Shown here piece after piece: positions 25,038 through 33,774 of a stretch of 44,137 bases of DNA; the first letter of the stretch is position 1, and the number at the start of each line of letters is the position of its first letter. The translations under genes were made by a program, and so were the position numbers. Source of the stretch: DATCMU01 sp036563245. Its GTDB lineage: Bacteria; Pseudomonadota; Alphaproteobacteria; Rhizobiales; Devosiaceae. The notes beneath the pieces are model-generated. The model made no database searches. It saw only the letters and a list, made by a program, of their open reading frames with translations, and was not told the origin of the DNA. The DNA lies in the NCBI GenBank assembly GCA_036563245.1, contig DATCMU010000026.1:1-44137 (forward strand), given 5' to 3'.

Positions 25038-25104
25038 CACTGCATGCCGGGAGGGGCTGCCCCGAAAATCAGGCCGGTGCCAAACGAGCGGACAAACAAC
25101 AACA

Positions 25105-26277
25105 ATGAAGATCGACAGGCTGGACTTCTTCTATCTCGCAATGCCGGAGGTCACCGAGGCGGCCGACGGCAGTCAGGACGCGCTCGTGGTCCGTGTGGTC
25201 GCGGGCGAACATGAAGGTTGGGGAGAATGCGAGGCGGCGCCCCTGCCTTCGATCGCGGCCTTCGTCTGCCCGATGTCGCATGGCGCATGTCGCCCGGTCT
25301 CGGCATCCGTTCTTGGACAGACGCTCGACGGGCCGGAGGATATCCGCCGCATGTCCGCATCTGTCGCCTACAACAGCATGGACCTCCTGCAGGCGCCCCA
25401 CACCTGGTCGGGGATAGAAATGGCGATGTGGGACCTGCTCGGCAAGGCGCGCGGGGAACCATGCTGGCGGCTTCTGGGCTATGAGAAGGCGTATCCCAAG
25501 GTGCCCTATGCGTCCGTGCTGTTCGGCAAGACCGCCCAGGAGACCGTCGAGCGCGCACGGGAGATACGGGCCCAGGGGTTCAGGGCGGCAAAGTTCGGCT
25601 GGGCACCCTTCGGGGCGAGCCTTGATGGCGACAACGACCAGCTCGATGCCGCGCGGCAAGGGCTGGGACCCGAAGGTATTCTGCTCGTCGATGCCGGCCA
25701 GATCTTCTGGGACGACATCGAGGAGGCCGCTCGTCGGATCGATGCGCTGGAGCGCAATGCGGTCACGTTTCTCGAGGAGCCGTTTCACGCCGACGCGTTT
25801 GCCGCCTATGCCGCGCTGGGCGCGCGCCTGCGCACCGTGCGGACCGCCGGTGGCGAGGCGGCGCACAACCGATACATGGCCGAGCACCTGATTGATTTCG
25901 GCAAGGTCGGATATGTCCAGGTCGATTGCGGGCGTATCGGCGGTCTATGGCCGGCAAAGCAGGTGGCCGATCACGCGGCGGCGCGTGGGGTCACCTATAT
26001 CAATCATACGTTCACCTCGAACCTGGCGTTGAGTGCATCCCTGCAGCCATTCGCCGGCCTGGAGGGCCACCACATCTGCGAATACCCCACAAATCTTCGA
26101 CAACTGGCGCGCGACCTGACGCATAATCACATCGTGCCCGACGCAAACGGGCAGATCGTCATCTCCGACGCGCCCGGGCTCGGGATCGAGGTGAATCCGG
26201 AGGCGTTGACCAAATATGCGGTTGACGTTGAAATCAGGGTGAACGGCCGCACGTTGTTCTCGTCGCCGGCCGTTTGA
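25105..26277 (+). CDS. Enolase-superfamily enzyme (mandelate racemase/muconate lactonizing type)
   Basis: 390 residues from ATG 25105. Metal ligands are D196 (LLVDAGQ), E224 or E225 (FLEEPF) and E251 (GGEAAHN), at the spacing of mandelate racemase. D274 (VDCGRIGG) and H301 (NHTFTSN) match its Asp-His dyad. In the Lys-x-Lys motif only K163 is seen; the second position is G165 (KFGW), so one of the two opposing bases may be missing. That would favour a dehydratase or one-sided epimerase over a racemase. It follows the M81 gene by 67 nt and precedes transporter system 2. Confidence 0.85.
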   Translation: MKIDRLDFFYLAMPEVTEAADGSQDALVVRVVAGEHEGWGECEAAPLPSIAAFVCPMSHGACRPVSASVLGQTLDGPEDIRRMSASVAYNSMDLLQAPHTWSGIEMAMWDLLGKARGEPCWRLLGYEKAYPKVPYASVLFGKTAQETVERAREIRAQGFRAAKFGWAPFGASLDGDNDQLDAARQGLGPEGILLVDAGQIFWDDIEEAARRIDALERNAVTFLEEPFHADAFAAYAALGARLRTVRTAGGEAAHNRYMAEHLIDFGKVGYVQVDCGRIGGLWPAKQVADHAAARGVTYINHTFTSNLALSASLQPFAGLEGHHICEYPTNLRQLARDLTHNHIVPDANGQIVISDAPGLGIEVNPEALTKYAVDVEIRVNGRTLFSSPAV

Positions 26278-26305
26278 TTGGATGGACAAGCGCGCGGAGG
26301 CTTGA

Positions 26306-27340
26306 ATGAGCGAGCCGCTCCTCGATGTCAGGGGGCTTACCGTCACCGTCACCCGCGGCGGGCGCGAGTTCACGATTGTCCATGACGTGTCGTTCGATGT
26401 CGCCCCCGGAGAGATCCTGAGCATTGTCGGCGAGTCCGGCTGCGGGAAGACCGTTACCGCCCGCTCGATCATCGGCCTCAATCGAACCGATCCGCGTTTC
26501 GGTTTCGGCGGAGCCATCCGGTTCGAGGGGCGCAACCTGCTCGATCTCGACGACAGGGAAATGCGCCGGATAAGGGGCGGAAGGATCGCCATGATCTTTC
26601 AGGACCCCATGACCTCGTTCAATCCCCTGCACAGGGTAGGCGATCAGATCGGGGAAATACTTGCGATCCATACCGATCTCGGCCCAAGTGAGATCCGCGC
26701 GCGAGTGCTCGAATTGCTGGCCCAGGTCGGTATTCCGCGCCCCCAGGAGCGGATCGACGAGTATCCGCACCAGTTTTCCGGAGGAATGCGGCAGCGCGCC
26801 ATGATTGCGATGGCACTGGCCTGCGAACCGGCGCTGCTGATCGCGGACGAGCCGACCACTGCGCTCGACGTGACCACGCAGAAACAGATCCTCTCCCTGA
26901 TCGAGCGGCTCGCCGAAGCCTACGGCATGGCCGTGATCCTGATTACCCACGATCTTGGCGTCGTCGCAGAGACCGCGGACCGAGTGATGGTGATGTATGC
27001 GGGCCGTTGCGTTGAACTGGGGGAGGTGCATGCCCTGTTCAAGGGGCCGCGGCACCCCTATACCGCCGGCCTTCTGGCATCCATGCCGGCGGCAAATCGG
27101 GAACGGGTGGAAAAACTGCCCGCAATTCCCGGCGCACCACCCACACTTGCTGAGTTGCAGGGGGAGGGATGTCCGTTCCGGACACGATGCGTGCTCGCGT
27201 TCGAGAAATGCACGGATCTGCCACCGCTTGTCTCTAGCGGGAGCGATCCGCATCACCTCGACCGATGCTGGCTTCCGCCGGGCCGCAAACCGGTCAACCT
27301 GCACGAGTTCGATGCATCGTCCGGGGAGGAGGTTTCGTGA
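26306..27340 (+). CDS. Dipeptide/oligopeptide ABC transporter ATP-binding protein (DppD type), system 2
   Basis: 344 residues. Walker A GESGCGKT at 42-49, Q-loop FQDPMTSFNP, signature FSGGMRQR, Walker B LLIADEPTTALD, H-loop LITHD, and the C-terminal extension GCPFRTRCVLAFEKC. AGGCTTGAATG gives a modest ribosome-binding context 29 nt after the preceding stop. The next ATPase starts at a GTG that overlaps its stop (GTGA). Confidence 0.93.
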   Translation: MSEPLLDVRGLTVTVTRGGREFTIVHDVSFDVAPGEILSIVGESGCGKTVTARSIIGLNRTDPRFGFGGAIRFEGRNLLDLDDREMRRIRGGRIAMIFQDPMTSFNPLHRVGDQIGEILAIHTDLGPSEIRARVLELLAQVGIPRPQERIDEYPHQFSGGMRQRAMIAMALACEPALLIADEPTTALDVTTQKQILSLIERLAEAYGMAVILITHDLGVVAETADRVMVMYAGRCVELGEVHALFKGPRHPYTAGLLASMPAANRERVEKLPAIPGAPPTLAELQGEGCPFRTRCVLAFEKCTDLPPLVSSGSDPHHLDRCWLPPGRKPVNLHEFDASSGEEVS

Positions 27341-28350
27341 AATCTTCGGGCGAAGCCATCGTTCAACTGCGCGGCCTCGAGATGATCTATGGCCAGCGGC
27401 GCCGGATATTCGGGCGTGGCACCGGGCAGGTTCACGCTGTCGACGGTGTCAGTCTCGAAATCAGGCAGGGCGAAACCCTGGGGCTGGTGGGGGAATCCGG
27501 TTGCGGAAAATCGACCCTGGCGCGTTGCGTCGTCCGGCTTGAGGAACCCACAGGCGGACAAATCCTGTTTGACGGCGAGGATATCACCCACTTGCGGAGC
27601 GGATCGCTCAGGTCATTCCGCCGGAAGATGCAGCTCGTCTTCCAGGATCCCTTCGCCAGCCTCAACCCACGCAAGCGGATCGGCGCGACACTGGAAGCGG
27701 CGCTGCAGATTCACGGGATTGGTGGCGATGCCGCCGGGCGCAAGTCGCGCGTGCTCGAACTGCTCGGTCATGTGGGGCTTTCCGAAGAGGCCGCCGAGCG
27801 TCTTCCGAGTGAACTTTCCGGGGGGCAGCGCCAGAGGGTGGGGATCGCGCGTGCTCTTTCGGTCGGTCCTCGACTGATCGTCGCGGATGAACCGGTGTCC
27901 GCACTAGATGTCTCTGTCCAGGCGGGGATACTCAATCTTCTCAAGTCGTTGCAGGCTGAACTTGGCCTGACGATGCTGTTCATCTCGCACGACCTGGGTG
28001 TGGTGCGGCACGTCTCGGACCGGGTTGGCGTCATGTATCTGGGCAAGCTGGTCGAGATCGGGCCGGCCGATCCGTTCTATCGGGCGCCGCTGCATCCGTA
28101 TTCGCTGGCGCTGCTGTCCGCGGTGCCTCTGCCCGATCCCGATGCCCGGGATGAAAGCCGACAGATCGTTCTCGAAGGCGACGTTCCGAGCGCGAAGTCC
28201 CCACCTTCGGGGTGCCGCTTTCACACGCGGTGCCCTTATGCGCAGGACAAGTGCCGCAAGATCGAGCCGCAACTCGCCGATCACGGCGACGGTCGCTTTG
28301 CAGCCTGCCATTTTCCGCTCGACCGGGCGGCAACCGTCGGCCCTTCGTGA
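27337..28350 (+). CDS. Dipeptide/oligopeptide ABC transporter ATP-binding protein (DppF type), system 2
   Basis: 337 residues from GTG 27337, preceded by GGGGAGGAGG and overlapping the previous stop by 4 nt; an earlier in-frame ATG at 27265 lies deep in the upstream gene. Walker A GESGCGKS at 52-59, Q-loop FQDPFASLNPR, signature LSGGQRQR, Walker B LIVADEPVSALD, and SGCRFHTRCPYAQDKCRK at the C-terminus. It completes system 2 with the genes at 28440-31911. Confidence 0.93.
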   Translation: MKSSGEAIVQLRGLEMIYGQRRRIFGRGTGQVHAVDGVSLEIRQGETLGLVGESGCGKSTLARCVVRLEEPTGGQILFDGEDITHLRSGSLRSFRRKMQLVFQDPFASLNPRKRIGATLEAALQIHGIGGDAAGRKSRVLELLGHVGLSEEAAERLPSELSGGQRQRVGIARALSVGPRLIVADEPVSALDVSVQAGILNLLKSLQAELGLTMLFISHDLGVVRHVSDRVGVMYLGKLVEIGPADPFYRAPLHPYSLALLSAVPLPDPDARDESRQIVLEGDVPSAKSPPSGCRFHTRCPYAQDKCRKIEPQLADHGDGRFAACHFPLDRAATVGPS

Positions 28351-28384
28351 CCGGCACTCGGTTTTCCGCTTGACGTCATCTGGT

Positions 28385-28404
28385 TTCGTATACAAAAATA
28401 CAAA
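28385..28404. promoter_or_regulatory. GntR-type operator, copy 6 (upstream of system-2 binding protein)
   Basis: TTCGTAT-ACAAAA-ATACAAA. The left arm is conserved and the right arm keeps ATAC only. TTGACG at 28370-28375 ends 9 nt before it, the same gap as at copy 5. It would give the binding protein and permeases a promoter separate from the upstream enzyme and ATPase genes. Confidence 0.7.
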
Positions 28405-28439
28405 ATGGCGCCATGCGGCGCCGCTTAAGGGGAGGAACA

Positions 28440-30023
28440 ATGAAGACCAAACAGGATAGCGACGGCACACCACAGGGCATGGCCGTGATGAACCGCGCCC
28501 AGTTCTTGCGTCTCTTCGGCGGAGCCTTTGCGCTCTCGGCGGTTCCAGGCGCTTTCGGTTTTTCGCAGCTGGCGCAAGCAGCAGAGGGCGGCGATTTCGT
28601 CGTGGGCATCTCGAGCGATATCAAGACACTCGACCCGCAGATGTCGCCGATCGACGTTTTCCGCCACACGATCCGTTCGACCGTGTTCGAGGCGCTTGTC
28701 TTCATCAATCCAGATACGCTCAAGGCCGACCCGATGTTGGCGGAGTCCTGGGAGATGTCCGGCGACGGGCTGACCGCGACCTTCAACCTGCGCAAGGATG
28801 TCACCTGGCACAACGGCGCGCCATTCACCGCAGCCGACGTGGTCTATTCAATCAAGCGCGTGCAGGACAAGGACGTGGGCAGCCCGTTTGCGCCGCAACT
28901 GGTGGCGGTCAGCGGTGTCGAGGCGGTGGACGACCATACCGTGAAGCTCACGCTGGCAAATACGGTTCCGGGGATTCTCGCCAATCTCGCGGTGATCCAG
29001 ATCGTCAATGAAGCGACCATCGATACGATCACGACAAGTCCGGTTGGCACGGGCCCGTTCAAGTTCGCGGATTGGGCGCCGGGTGCCCAGATCCGGGTGG
29101 AACGCTATGAGGGTTACAGGGAGAAGGGCCTGCCCAAGCTCGCGGGCATCGTGTGGCGCATTGTTCCGGACTCTCAGGCACGCCTTGCCGGTCTGCAGGA
29201 CGGCTCGCTCGACATGGTGGCCCTCGTCGAAGGCAAGGATGTCATCCAGGCGCAGAGTGCGGGCATCGGGGTGATTTCGACGAAGCCCTACGTGCTCTAC
29301 GAGAACTTCAACATCAACACCAAGCGCGCGCCGTTCGATGACAAGCGGGTGCGGCAGGCGCTGGCCTATGCCTTTGACCGCGAGGGCTATGCCAAGACCG
29401 TGTGGTTCGGCCTTGCACGACCGACGATCAATCCCGTGCCGCCGGAAATGGCGACCTATCTTCCCGGTTCGAGCGAGCAATATGGGTTTGATCTCGACAA
29501 GGCGGCATCGCTGCTCGCCGAAGCTGGGTTCAGCAAGGACAAGCCTCTTGAAATGGAGATCCTGACGCCGCAGGGCTTCGACACGCTGAAATCAATGGCG
29601 CTGCTTCTTCAGGACAACCTCAACCGGATCGGGCACAAGGTGACCGTGCGCGAGATGGAGGTGACAGTCTGGATCGACCGCATCCTGACCAAGCCCGACT
29701 ATGATATCACGACGGACAACTTCAATACCGGCCCGGAAGATCCGGCGAGCATGTTCAATTCGCCGAACCTTGCGCCGGCGTCGAACGTGAACCTGTGGAA
29801 TCCGCCCGGATACGCGGACCTGGTCGCCAAGGCCGCAGCGGAAATCGATCCGGCCAAGAGCGTCGAACTCTATCAGGAGCTGCAAAAGCTCATTCTCGAC
29901 GAGATGCCGCAGATCACGGTCGACCACCTTCCGCTGTTCTTCCTGGGCGGCGACGCGTCCAAGTCGCTGATCATCGGTCCGAGCGGCATTGACGACTATC
30001 GCCAGGTGGCGATCGGAGGCTAA
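28440..30023 (+). CDS. ABC transporter substrate-binding protein, family 5, system 2
   Basis: 527 residues; ATG 28440 follows GGGGAGGA. The export signal is long: a polar N-terminus of about 25 residues, then NRAQFLRLFGGAFALSAVPGAFGF and a probable cleavage near AQAAEG. Only one Arg is present where a Tat signal would have two. The mature part begins FVVGISSDIKTLDPQMSP and contains LRKDVTWHNGAPFTAADVVYSIKR, standard for family 5. It differs clearly from the system-1 protein, so the two transporters probably recognise different molecules. Confidence 0.92.
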   Translation: MKTKQDSDGTPQGMAVMNRAQFLRLFGGAFALSAVPGAFGFSQLAQAAEGGDFVVGISSDIKTLDPQMSPIDVFRHTIRSTVFEALVFINPDTLKADPMLAESWEMSGDGLTATFNLRKDVTWHNGAPFTAADVVYSIKRVQDKDVGSPFAPQLVAVSGVEAVDDHTVKLTLANTVPGILANLAVIQIVNEATIDTITTSPVGTGPFKFADWAPGAQIRVERYEGYREKGLPKLAGIVWRIVPDSQARLAGLQDGSLDMVALVEGKDVIQAQSAGIGVISTKPYVLYENFNINTKRAPFDDKRVRQALAYAFDREGYAKTVWFGLARPTINPVPPEMATYLPGSSEQYGFDLDKAASLLAEAGFSKDKPLEMEILTPQGFDTLKSMALLLQDNLNRIGHKVTVREMEVTVWIDRILTKPDYDITTDNFNTGPEDPASMFNSPNLAPASNVNLWNPPGYADLVAKAAAEIDPAKSVELYQELQKLILDEMPQITVDHLPLFFLGGDASKSLIIGPSGIDDYRQVAIGG

Positions 30024-30036
30024 ACTCGCAAGGATC

Positions 30037-30070
30037 GGGCGCGGCGCCGGCTTCTGCGTGCGTCGCGCCC
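30037..30070 (+). promoter_or_regulatory. Stem-loop between binding-protein and permease genes, system 2
   Basis: GGGCGCGGCGC (30037-30047) pairs with GCGTCGCGCCC (30060-30070) through 11 bp, including one G-U, around a 12-nt loop, with no T-tract after it. Its position matches the hairpins of system 1, so it probably helps the binding protein to be made in excess over the permeases. Confidence 0.55.
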
Positions 30071-30082
30071 CTGGAGACAGGC

Positions 30083-31027
30083 ATGGCGAGGTACCTGATT
30101 TCCCGACTGGCCGGTGCGTTCGTTACGCTGTTCTGCGTGAGCGCACTGGCCTTTTTTGCGACGGCGCTGGCACCGGGTAATCCGGCGGCGGTGCTGCTGG
30201 GAAATCGCGCGACACCCGAACGCATGGAAGCGGTCACCCGGGCCATGGGTCTCGACAAGCCGTTGCCTGTTCGCTACGGCATCTGGCTCAAGGAGACGCT
30301 GACAGGAAATCTCGGAACTTCCAATCTCAGCTTCAAGCCGGTAAGCGACCTCCTGATGGCGGCGCTTCCGGCCACACTGGAACTCACGCTTTTCAGCCTT
30401 GTGACGGCGATCGTCATTGCCGTGCCGTTCGGCCTGGTACTGGCCCAGGGGCGGCGGAAGTGGTGGTCGCGGCCGCTCTCGGCCATCGTGACGCTTGGAA
30501 TATCGGTCCCCGGTTTCTGGGTCGGCCTGCTGCTGATCGTGGCCTTTTCCCTGACACTCAAGATACTTCCATCGGGCGGATTTGTGCCCATGAACAAGAA
30601 TCTGGGGGGGAACCTTCGAGCAATGGTTCTGCCCACGGTAACGCTCGCGGTCTATCTGATTCCGCCACTCGTGCGGTTCGTCAGGGTTACGGCAGTGTCC
30701 GCATTCAATGAGGAATATGTCGATACGGCCCGGGCCAAGGGGGCGAGCCCGGCCTCGATCCTGTTCCGGCACGTCGCGCCCAATACCTTCATTGCGACGC
30801 TTACTTTCGTCGGGCTGCAACTGGGCCTGCTGATATCCGGCGCCATCGTGGTGGAGATCATCTTCTCCATTCCGGGCATCGGACGGCTGGGGCTGAACGC
30901 GGTGCTCAATCGCGACTACCCGGTGATCCAGGGCGTGGTGCTCCTGGCGGCCACCGGCTACGTGCTCGTCAATCTGCTGATCGATCTGCTCTATTCGGCC
31001 ATCGACCCAAGGGTGCGTACAGGATGA
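30083..31027 (+). CDS. ABC transporter permease (DppB type), system 2
   Basis: 314 residues, six predicted helices. MARYLISRLAGAFVTLFCVSALAFFATALAPGNPA is the family N-terminus. The EAA loop is DTARAKGASPASILFRHVAPN, and VVEIIFSIPGIGRLGLNAVLNRDYP precedes the last helix. It ends DPRVRTG and overlaps the next permease by 4 nt (ATGA). Confidence 0.93.
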   Translation: MARYLISRLAGAFVTLFCVSALAFFATALAPGNPAAVLLGNRATPERMEAVTRAMGLDKPLPVRYGIWLKETLTGNLGTSNLSFKPVSDLLMAALPATLELTLFSLVTAIVIAVPFGLVLAQGRRKWWSRPLSAIVTLGISVPGFWVGLLLIVAFSLTLKILPSGGFVPMNKNLGGNLRAMVLPTVTLAVYLIPPLVRFVRVTAVSAFNEEYVDTARAKGASPASILFRHVAPNTFIATLTFVGLQLGLLISGAIVVEIIFSIPGIGRLGLNAVLNRDYPVIQGVVLLAATGYVLVNLLIDLLYSAIDPRVRTG

Positions 31028-31911
31028 CGGACACCATATCCGCTTCCGGTCCGGTCGTTCCCGGTGGCCCAGCGCGCCGGCGCCGCGGGGTGTTCGCGCT
31101 GCCGCGCTTCTTGCTGCGGCGGTCGCCCTTCTCGGTGCTGCTGGTCGCCGTCTTCGTCTTTCTGGCGATCTTCGGACCGCTTCTGGCCCCGCACTCGATG
31201 ACGGACACCAACCTCTCGGCGGCACTTCAATCGCCCAACGGCACCTATTGGCTTGGCACCGACCAACTGGGGCGTGACGTGCTGAGCCGGTTGCTCGGAT
31301 CGGTTCGCGTCGCCGCGCAGGCCTTCCTGATCGTGGTGCTTGTGGGGGGTGTCCTCGGTACGTCGCTGGGGCTGCTCTCGGGCGGGTTGGGCGGCGCATT
31401 CGACCTGGCGATCTCGCGGCTGGTCGAGATCCTTCAGGGCTTTCCCACCATTCTCGTCGCCATCGTCATCGTCGCCCTGCTCGATCCGTCGTTGACCAAC
31501 GCGATGCTGGCGGTGGGGCTGGCGGCGGTTCCCGATTTCGCCCGCGTGTCCCGCAGCGTTGCGATCCAGTTGCGTGACAGGGAATTCGTGCTCGCTGCAC
31601 GCGGACTTGGCGCGTCGGAACTGCGCATTCTTGTTGCCGAGGTCCTGCCCAACATGGCGGGGCCGCTGATCGTGATCGCGAGTTTCGATGGTGCGCAGGC
31701 CATCATGTGGGAGGCGGCGCTTTCCTTCCTGGGCATGGGCGTGCAGCCGCCATCGCCCTCGTTCGGGACCATGTTGCGCGAAGCGCAGAACTACCTGGCC
31801 ATCCAGCCATGGCTTGCGGTCATTACCGGCATCACTGTTTCCGCTGTCATACTCGGATTGAACCTGTTCGGTGACGCGCTGGGCGACTACTACAACCGCG
31901 GTTCGGAGTGA
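31024..31911 (+). CDS. ABC transporter permease (DppC type), system 2
   Basis: 295 residues from the ATG in an ATGA overlap. A short cytoplasmic arm rich in Arg precedes FSVLLVAVFVFLAIFGPLLAPHS. YWLGTDQLGRDVLSRLLGSVR is the DppC hallmark; AARGLGASELRILVAEVLPNMAGP is the ATPase-contact loop, and FLGMGVQPPSPSFGTML closes the domain. It is the last gene of the island and is convergent with a LuxR-type regulator. Confidence 0.93.
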   Translation: MTDTISASGPVVPGGPARRRRGVFALPRFLLRRSPFSVLLVAVFVFLAIFGPLLAPHSMTDTNLSAALQSPNGTYWLGTDQLGRDVLSRLLGSVRVAAQAFLIVVLVGGVLGTSLGLLSGGLGGAFDLAISRLVEILQGFPTILVAIVIVALLDPSLTNAMLAVGLAAVPDFARVSRSVAIQLRDREFVLAARGLGASELRILVAEVLPNMAGPLIVIASFDGAQAIMWEAALSFLGMGVQPPSPSFGTMLREAQNYLAIQPWLAVITGITVSAVILGLNLFGDALGDYYNRGSE

Positions 31912-31945
31912 CGACAAGCCGGGGCTGGTTGCGGGAATGCGTCCG

Positions 31946-32518
31946 TCAGTCGAGCGGTGCGATATCCGCCGGCAGTCCGGTCAAGCGGGCGATAAGTTCG
32001 GAGCTGTTGCGGGCCTTGAGCTTGGCGAGGAGCCGCGAGCGATGCGCCTCGACCGTGCGGGGCGAGATGTTGAGAAGGGCCCCGATCTCCTTGCTTGTGC
32101 GACCTTCGGTGAGAAGCATCGCAATCTCGCGCTCCCGCCGCGTCAGGCGAACGACGGGGCGAGTGGGCGAAATATCCGCGAACGACCACACCGCATGCGC
32201 GAAAGGGTCTTCAGGGGTGAGGGACTGTCCTCGAACGCGGCACCAGAAATGCTGGCCGTTCTTTCGTTTCATGATGCGCTCATCGTCGTAGCGCCCGGTT
32301 TCCGACATGCGCTCCAGGCCTATGGCGCCGATGCGCTGGAACTCCTCGGAGGACGGATAGAGCTTGGCAAGCGAGTGGCCTTCGAGTTCAGGCCGGCGAT
32401 AGCCGAAGACCTCGCAGAAGCGGATATTGCATCGTTCGATGATGCGATGACGGGTGACGGCGATGCCGGTCGGCGCGTTTTCGAAGCCGATGCTTTCAGG
32501 GTTCTGCAAAACCGGCAT
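31946..32518 (-). CDS. PAS-LuxR transcriptional regulator
   Basis: 190 residues. Residues about 5-118 form a PAS sensor domain (FENAPTGIAVT, FGYRRPELEGHSL, MKRKNGQHFWCRVRGQ); about 125-180 form a LuxR/GerE helix-turn-helix (LTRREREIAMLLTEGRTSKEIGALLNISPRTVEAHRSRLLAKL). It is divergent from the thiolase operon across 83 nt, so it probably regulates it. The signal sensed by the PAS domain is unknown; small redox, gas or metabolite cues are possible. GGAGG lies only 1 nt from the ATG, so the true start could be slightly inside. Confidence 0.88.
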   Translation of the reverse strand: MPVLQNPESIGFENAPTGIAVTRHRIIERCNIRFCEVFGYRRPELEGHSLAKLYPSSEEFQRIGAIGLERMSETGRYDDERIMKRKNGQHFWCRVRGQSLTPEDPFAHAVWSFADISPTRPVVRLTRREREIAMLLTEGRTSKEIGALLNISPRTVEAHRSRLLAKLKARNSSELIARLTGLPADIAPLD

Positions 32519-32601
32519 TCCTCCATCAAGAATAGCGAGAGTCTACGAATTGATACGGCCCGGACGCCGGTGATTATTAGGGTCGGAAACGGGAGGAGAC
32601 A

Positions 32602-33774
32602 ATGGACGCGCGTATTGTGGGCTGGGGCCACACGCCTTTCGGCCGACTGGAGGGGACGGACCTGGAAGGCCTGGTCGTTCAGGCCGCCGGAGAGGCTATT
32701 GGTCACGCCGGGATCGATCCCGCCGAAATAGACGGGATATGGCTTGGCCACTTCAACGCGGGGCTGGTGGATGACGGCTTTGCGTCGTCGCTGGTCCTGC
32801 AAACGGATGACCGGTTGCGCTTCACGCCTGCGACGCGATGCGAGAACGCATGCGCCAGCGGTGCGGCTGCGGTCTATGCCGCGCGGCAGGCGATCAGGGC
32901 AGGCGATGCGCGCATCGCCCTGGTGGTCGGGGCGGAGAAAATGACAAATCGCAGCACCGAGGAGGTGACGGTTGCGCTGGCGCGGGCATCCTATCAGGGC
33001 GATGAGGCCGGGGTCAGCTTTCCCGAGATCTTCGCACGTTTCGCCCGTGCCTATTTCGCCGCCAATGGCGATCATTCGGAGATCCTGGCGCACATAGCGG
33101 CAAAGAACCATGCCAACGCGATCGCCAATCCGCTGGCCCATCTGCGGCGGCAGGATTTCACATTCGACTTCTGCAATGCCGTCAGCAACAGGAACCCCGT
33201 GATTGCCGACCCGCTACGGCTCACGGATTGCTCGCTGATCAGCGACGGCGCAGCGGCGATCGTCCTTGCGGCCGAAGATGTCGCCGCGAACATGCCCAAC
33301 AACATTCGATTCCGCGCAGCGGTGCAGGTGAACGACTACCTGCCGATGTCGCGCCGCGACGTGCTGGATTTCGACGGGCCGCGCCGGGCAATCGCCCAGG
33401 CGTACGAGCAGGCCGGGGTGACCGTCGATGACATCGATTTCGCCGAGGTCCACGACTGTTTCACCATAGCCGAGTTGATGATCTACGAGGCGTTGGGGCT
33501 GGCTGAGAAGGGTGAAGGCGCCCGCGCGATCCGCGATGGAACCGTGTATGCCGGCGGAAAGCTGCCGGTGAACCTTTCCGGCGGCCTCAAGGCCAAGGGC
33601 CACCCCGTGGGGGCAACGGGCGTGTCCATGCACGTCTTGGCCGCCCAGCAGCTTACGGGAACCGCGGGAGCCATCCAGAAACAAGGGGCCGAACTCGGCC
33701 TGGTCTTCAACATGGGCGGTTCGGCCGTCGCCAATTACTGTTCGATCCTCGAAAACGCCGGAGCCCAGTCGTGA
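32602..33774 (+). CDS. Thiolase-family protein (SCP-x/acetyl-CoA acetyltransferase type)
   Basis: 390 residues, start with AGGAG upstream. C84 in ENACASGAAA is the probable acyl-accepting Cys. HDCFTIAE and GGLKAKGHPVGATG contain the His residues of the thiolase active site. The layout matches SCP2-type thiolases, which often act on unusual or branched 3-ketoacyl-CoAs, rather than biosynthetic PhaA. The stop overlaps the ligase start (GTGA). Together with the next two genes it could interconvert 3-hydroxy/3-keto acids and acyl-CoAs. Confidence 0.87.
   Translation: MDARIVGWGHTPFGRLEGTDLEGLVVQAAGEAIGHAGIDPAEIDGIWLGHFNAGLVDDGFASSLVLQTDDRLRFTPATRCENACASGAAAVYAARQAIRAGDARIALVVGAEKMTNRSTEEVTVALARASYQGDEAGVSFPEIFARFARAYFAANGDHSEILAHIAAKNHANAIANPLAHLRRQDFTFDFCNAVSNRNPVIADPLRLTDCSLISDGAAAIVLAAEDVAANMPNNIRFRAAVQVNDYLPMSRRDVLDFDGPRRAIAQAYEQAGVTVDDIDFAEVHDCFTIAELMIYEALGLAEKGEGARAIRDGTVYAGGKLPVNLSGGLKAKGHPVGATGVSMHVLAAQQLTGTAGAIQKQGAELGLVFNMGGSAVANYCSILENAGAQS

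Noticed and set aside
30020..31399. Minus-strand open frame (459 codons) opposite the system-2 permeases
   Set aside because: Its translation is rich in Arg, Gln and His, as expected opposite hydrophobic membrane-protein codons, and it lacks a domain.
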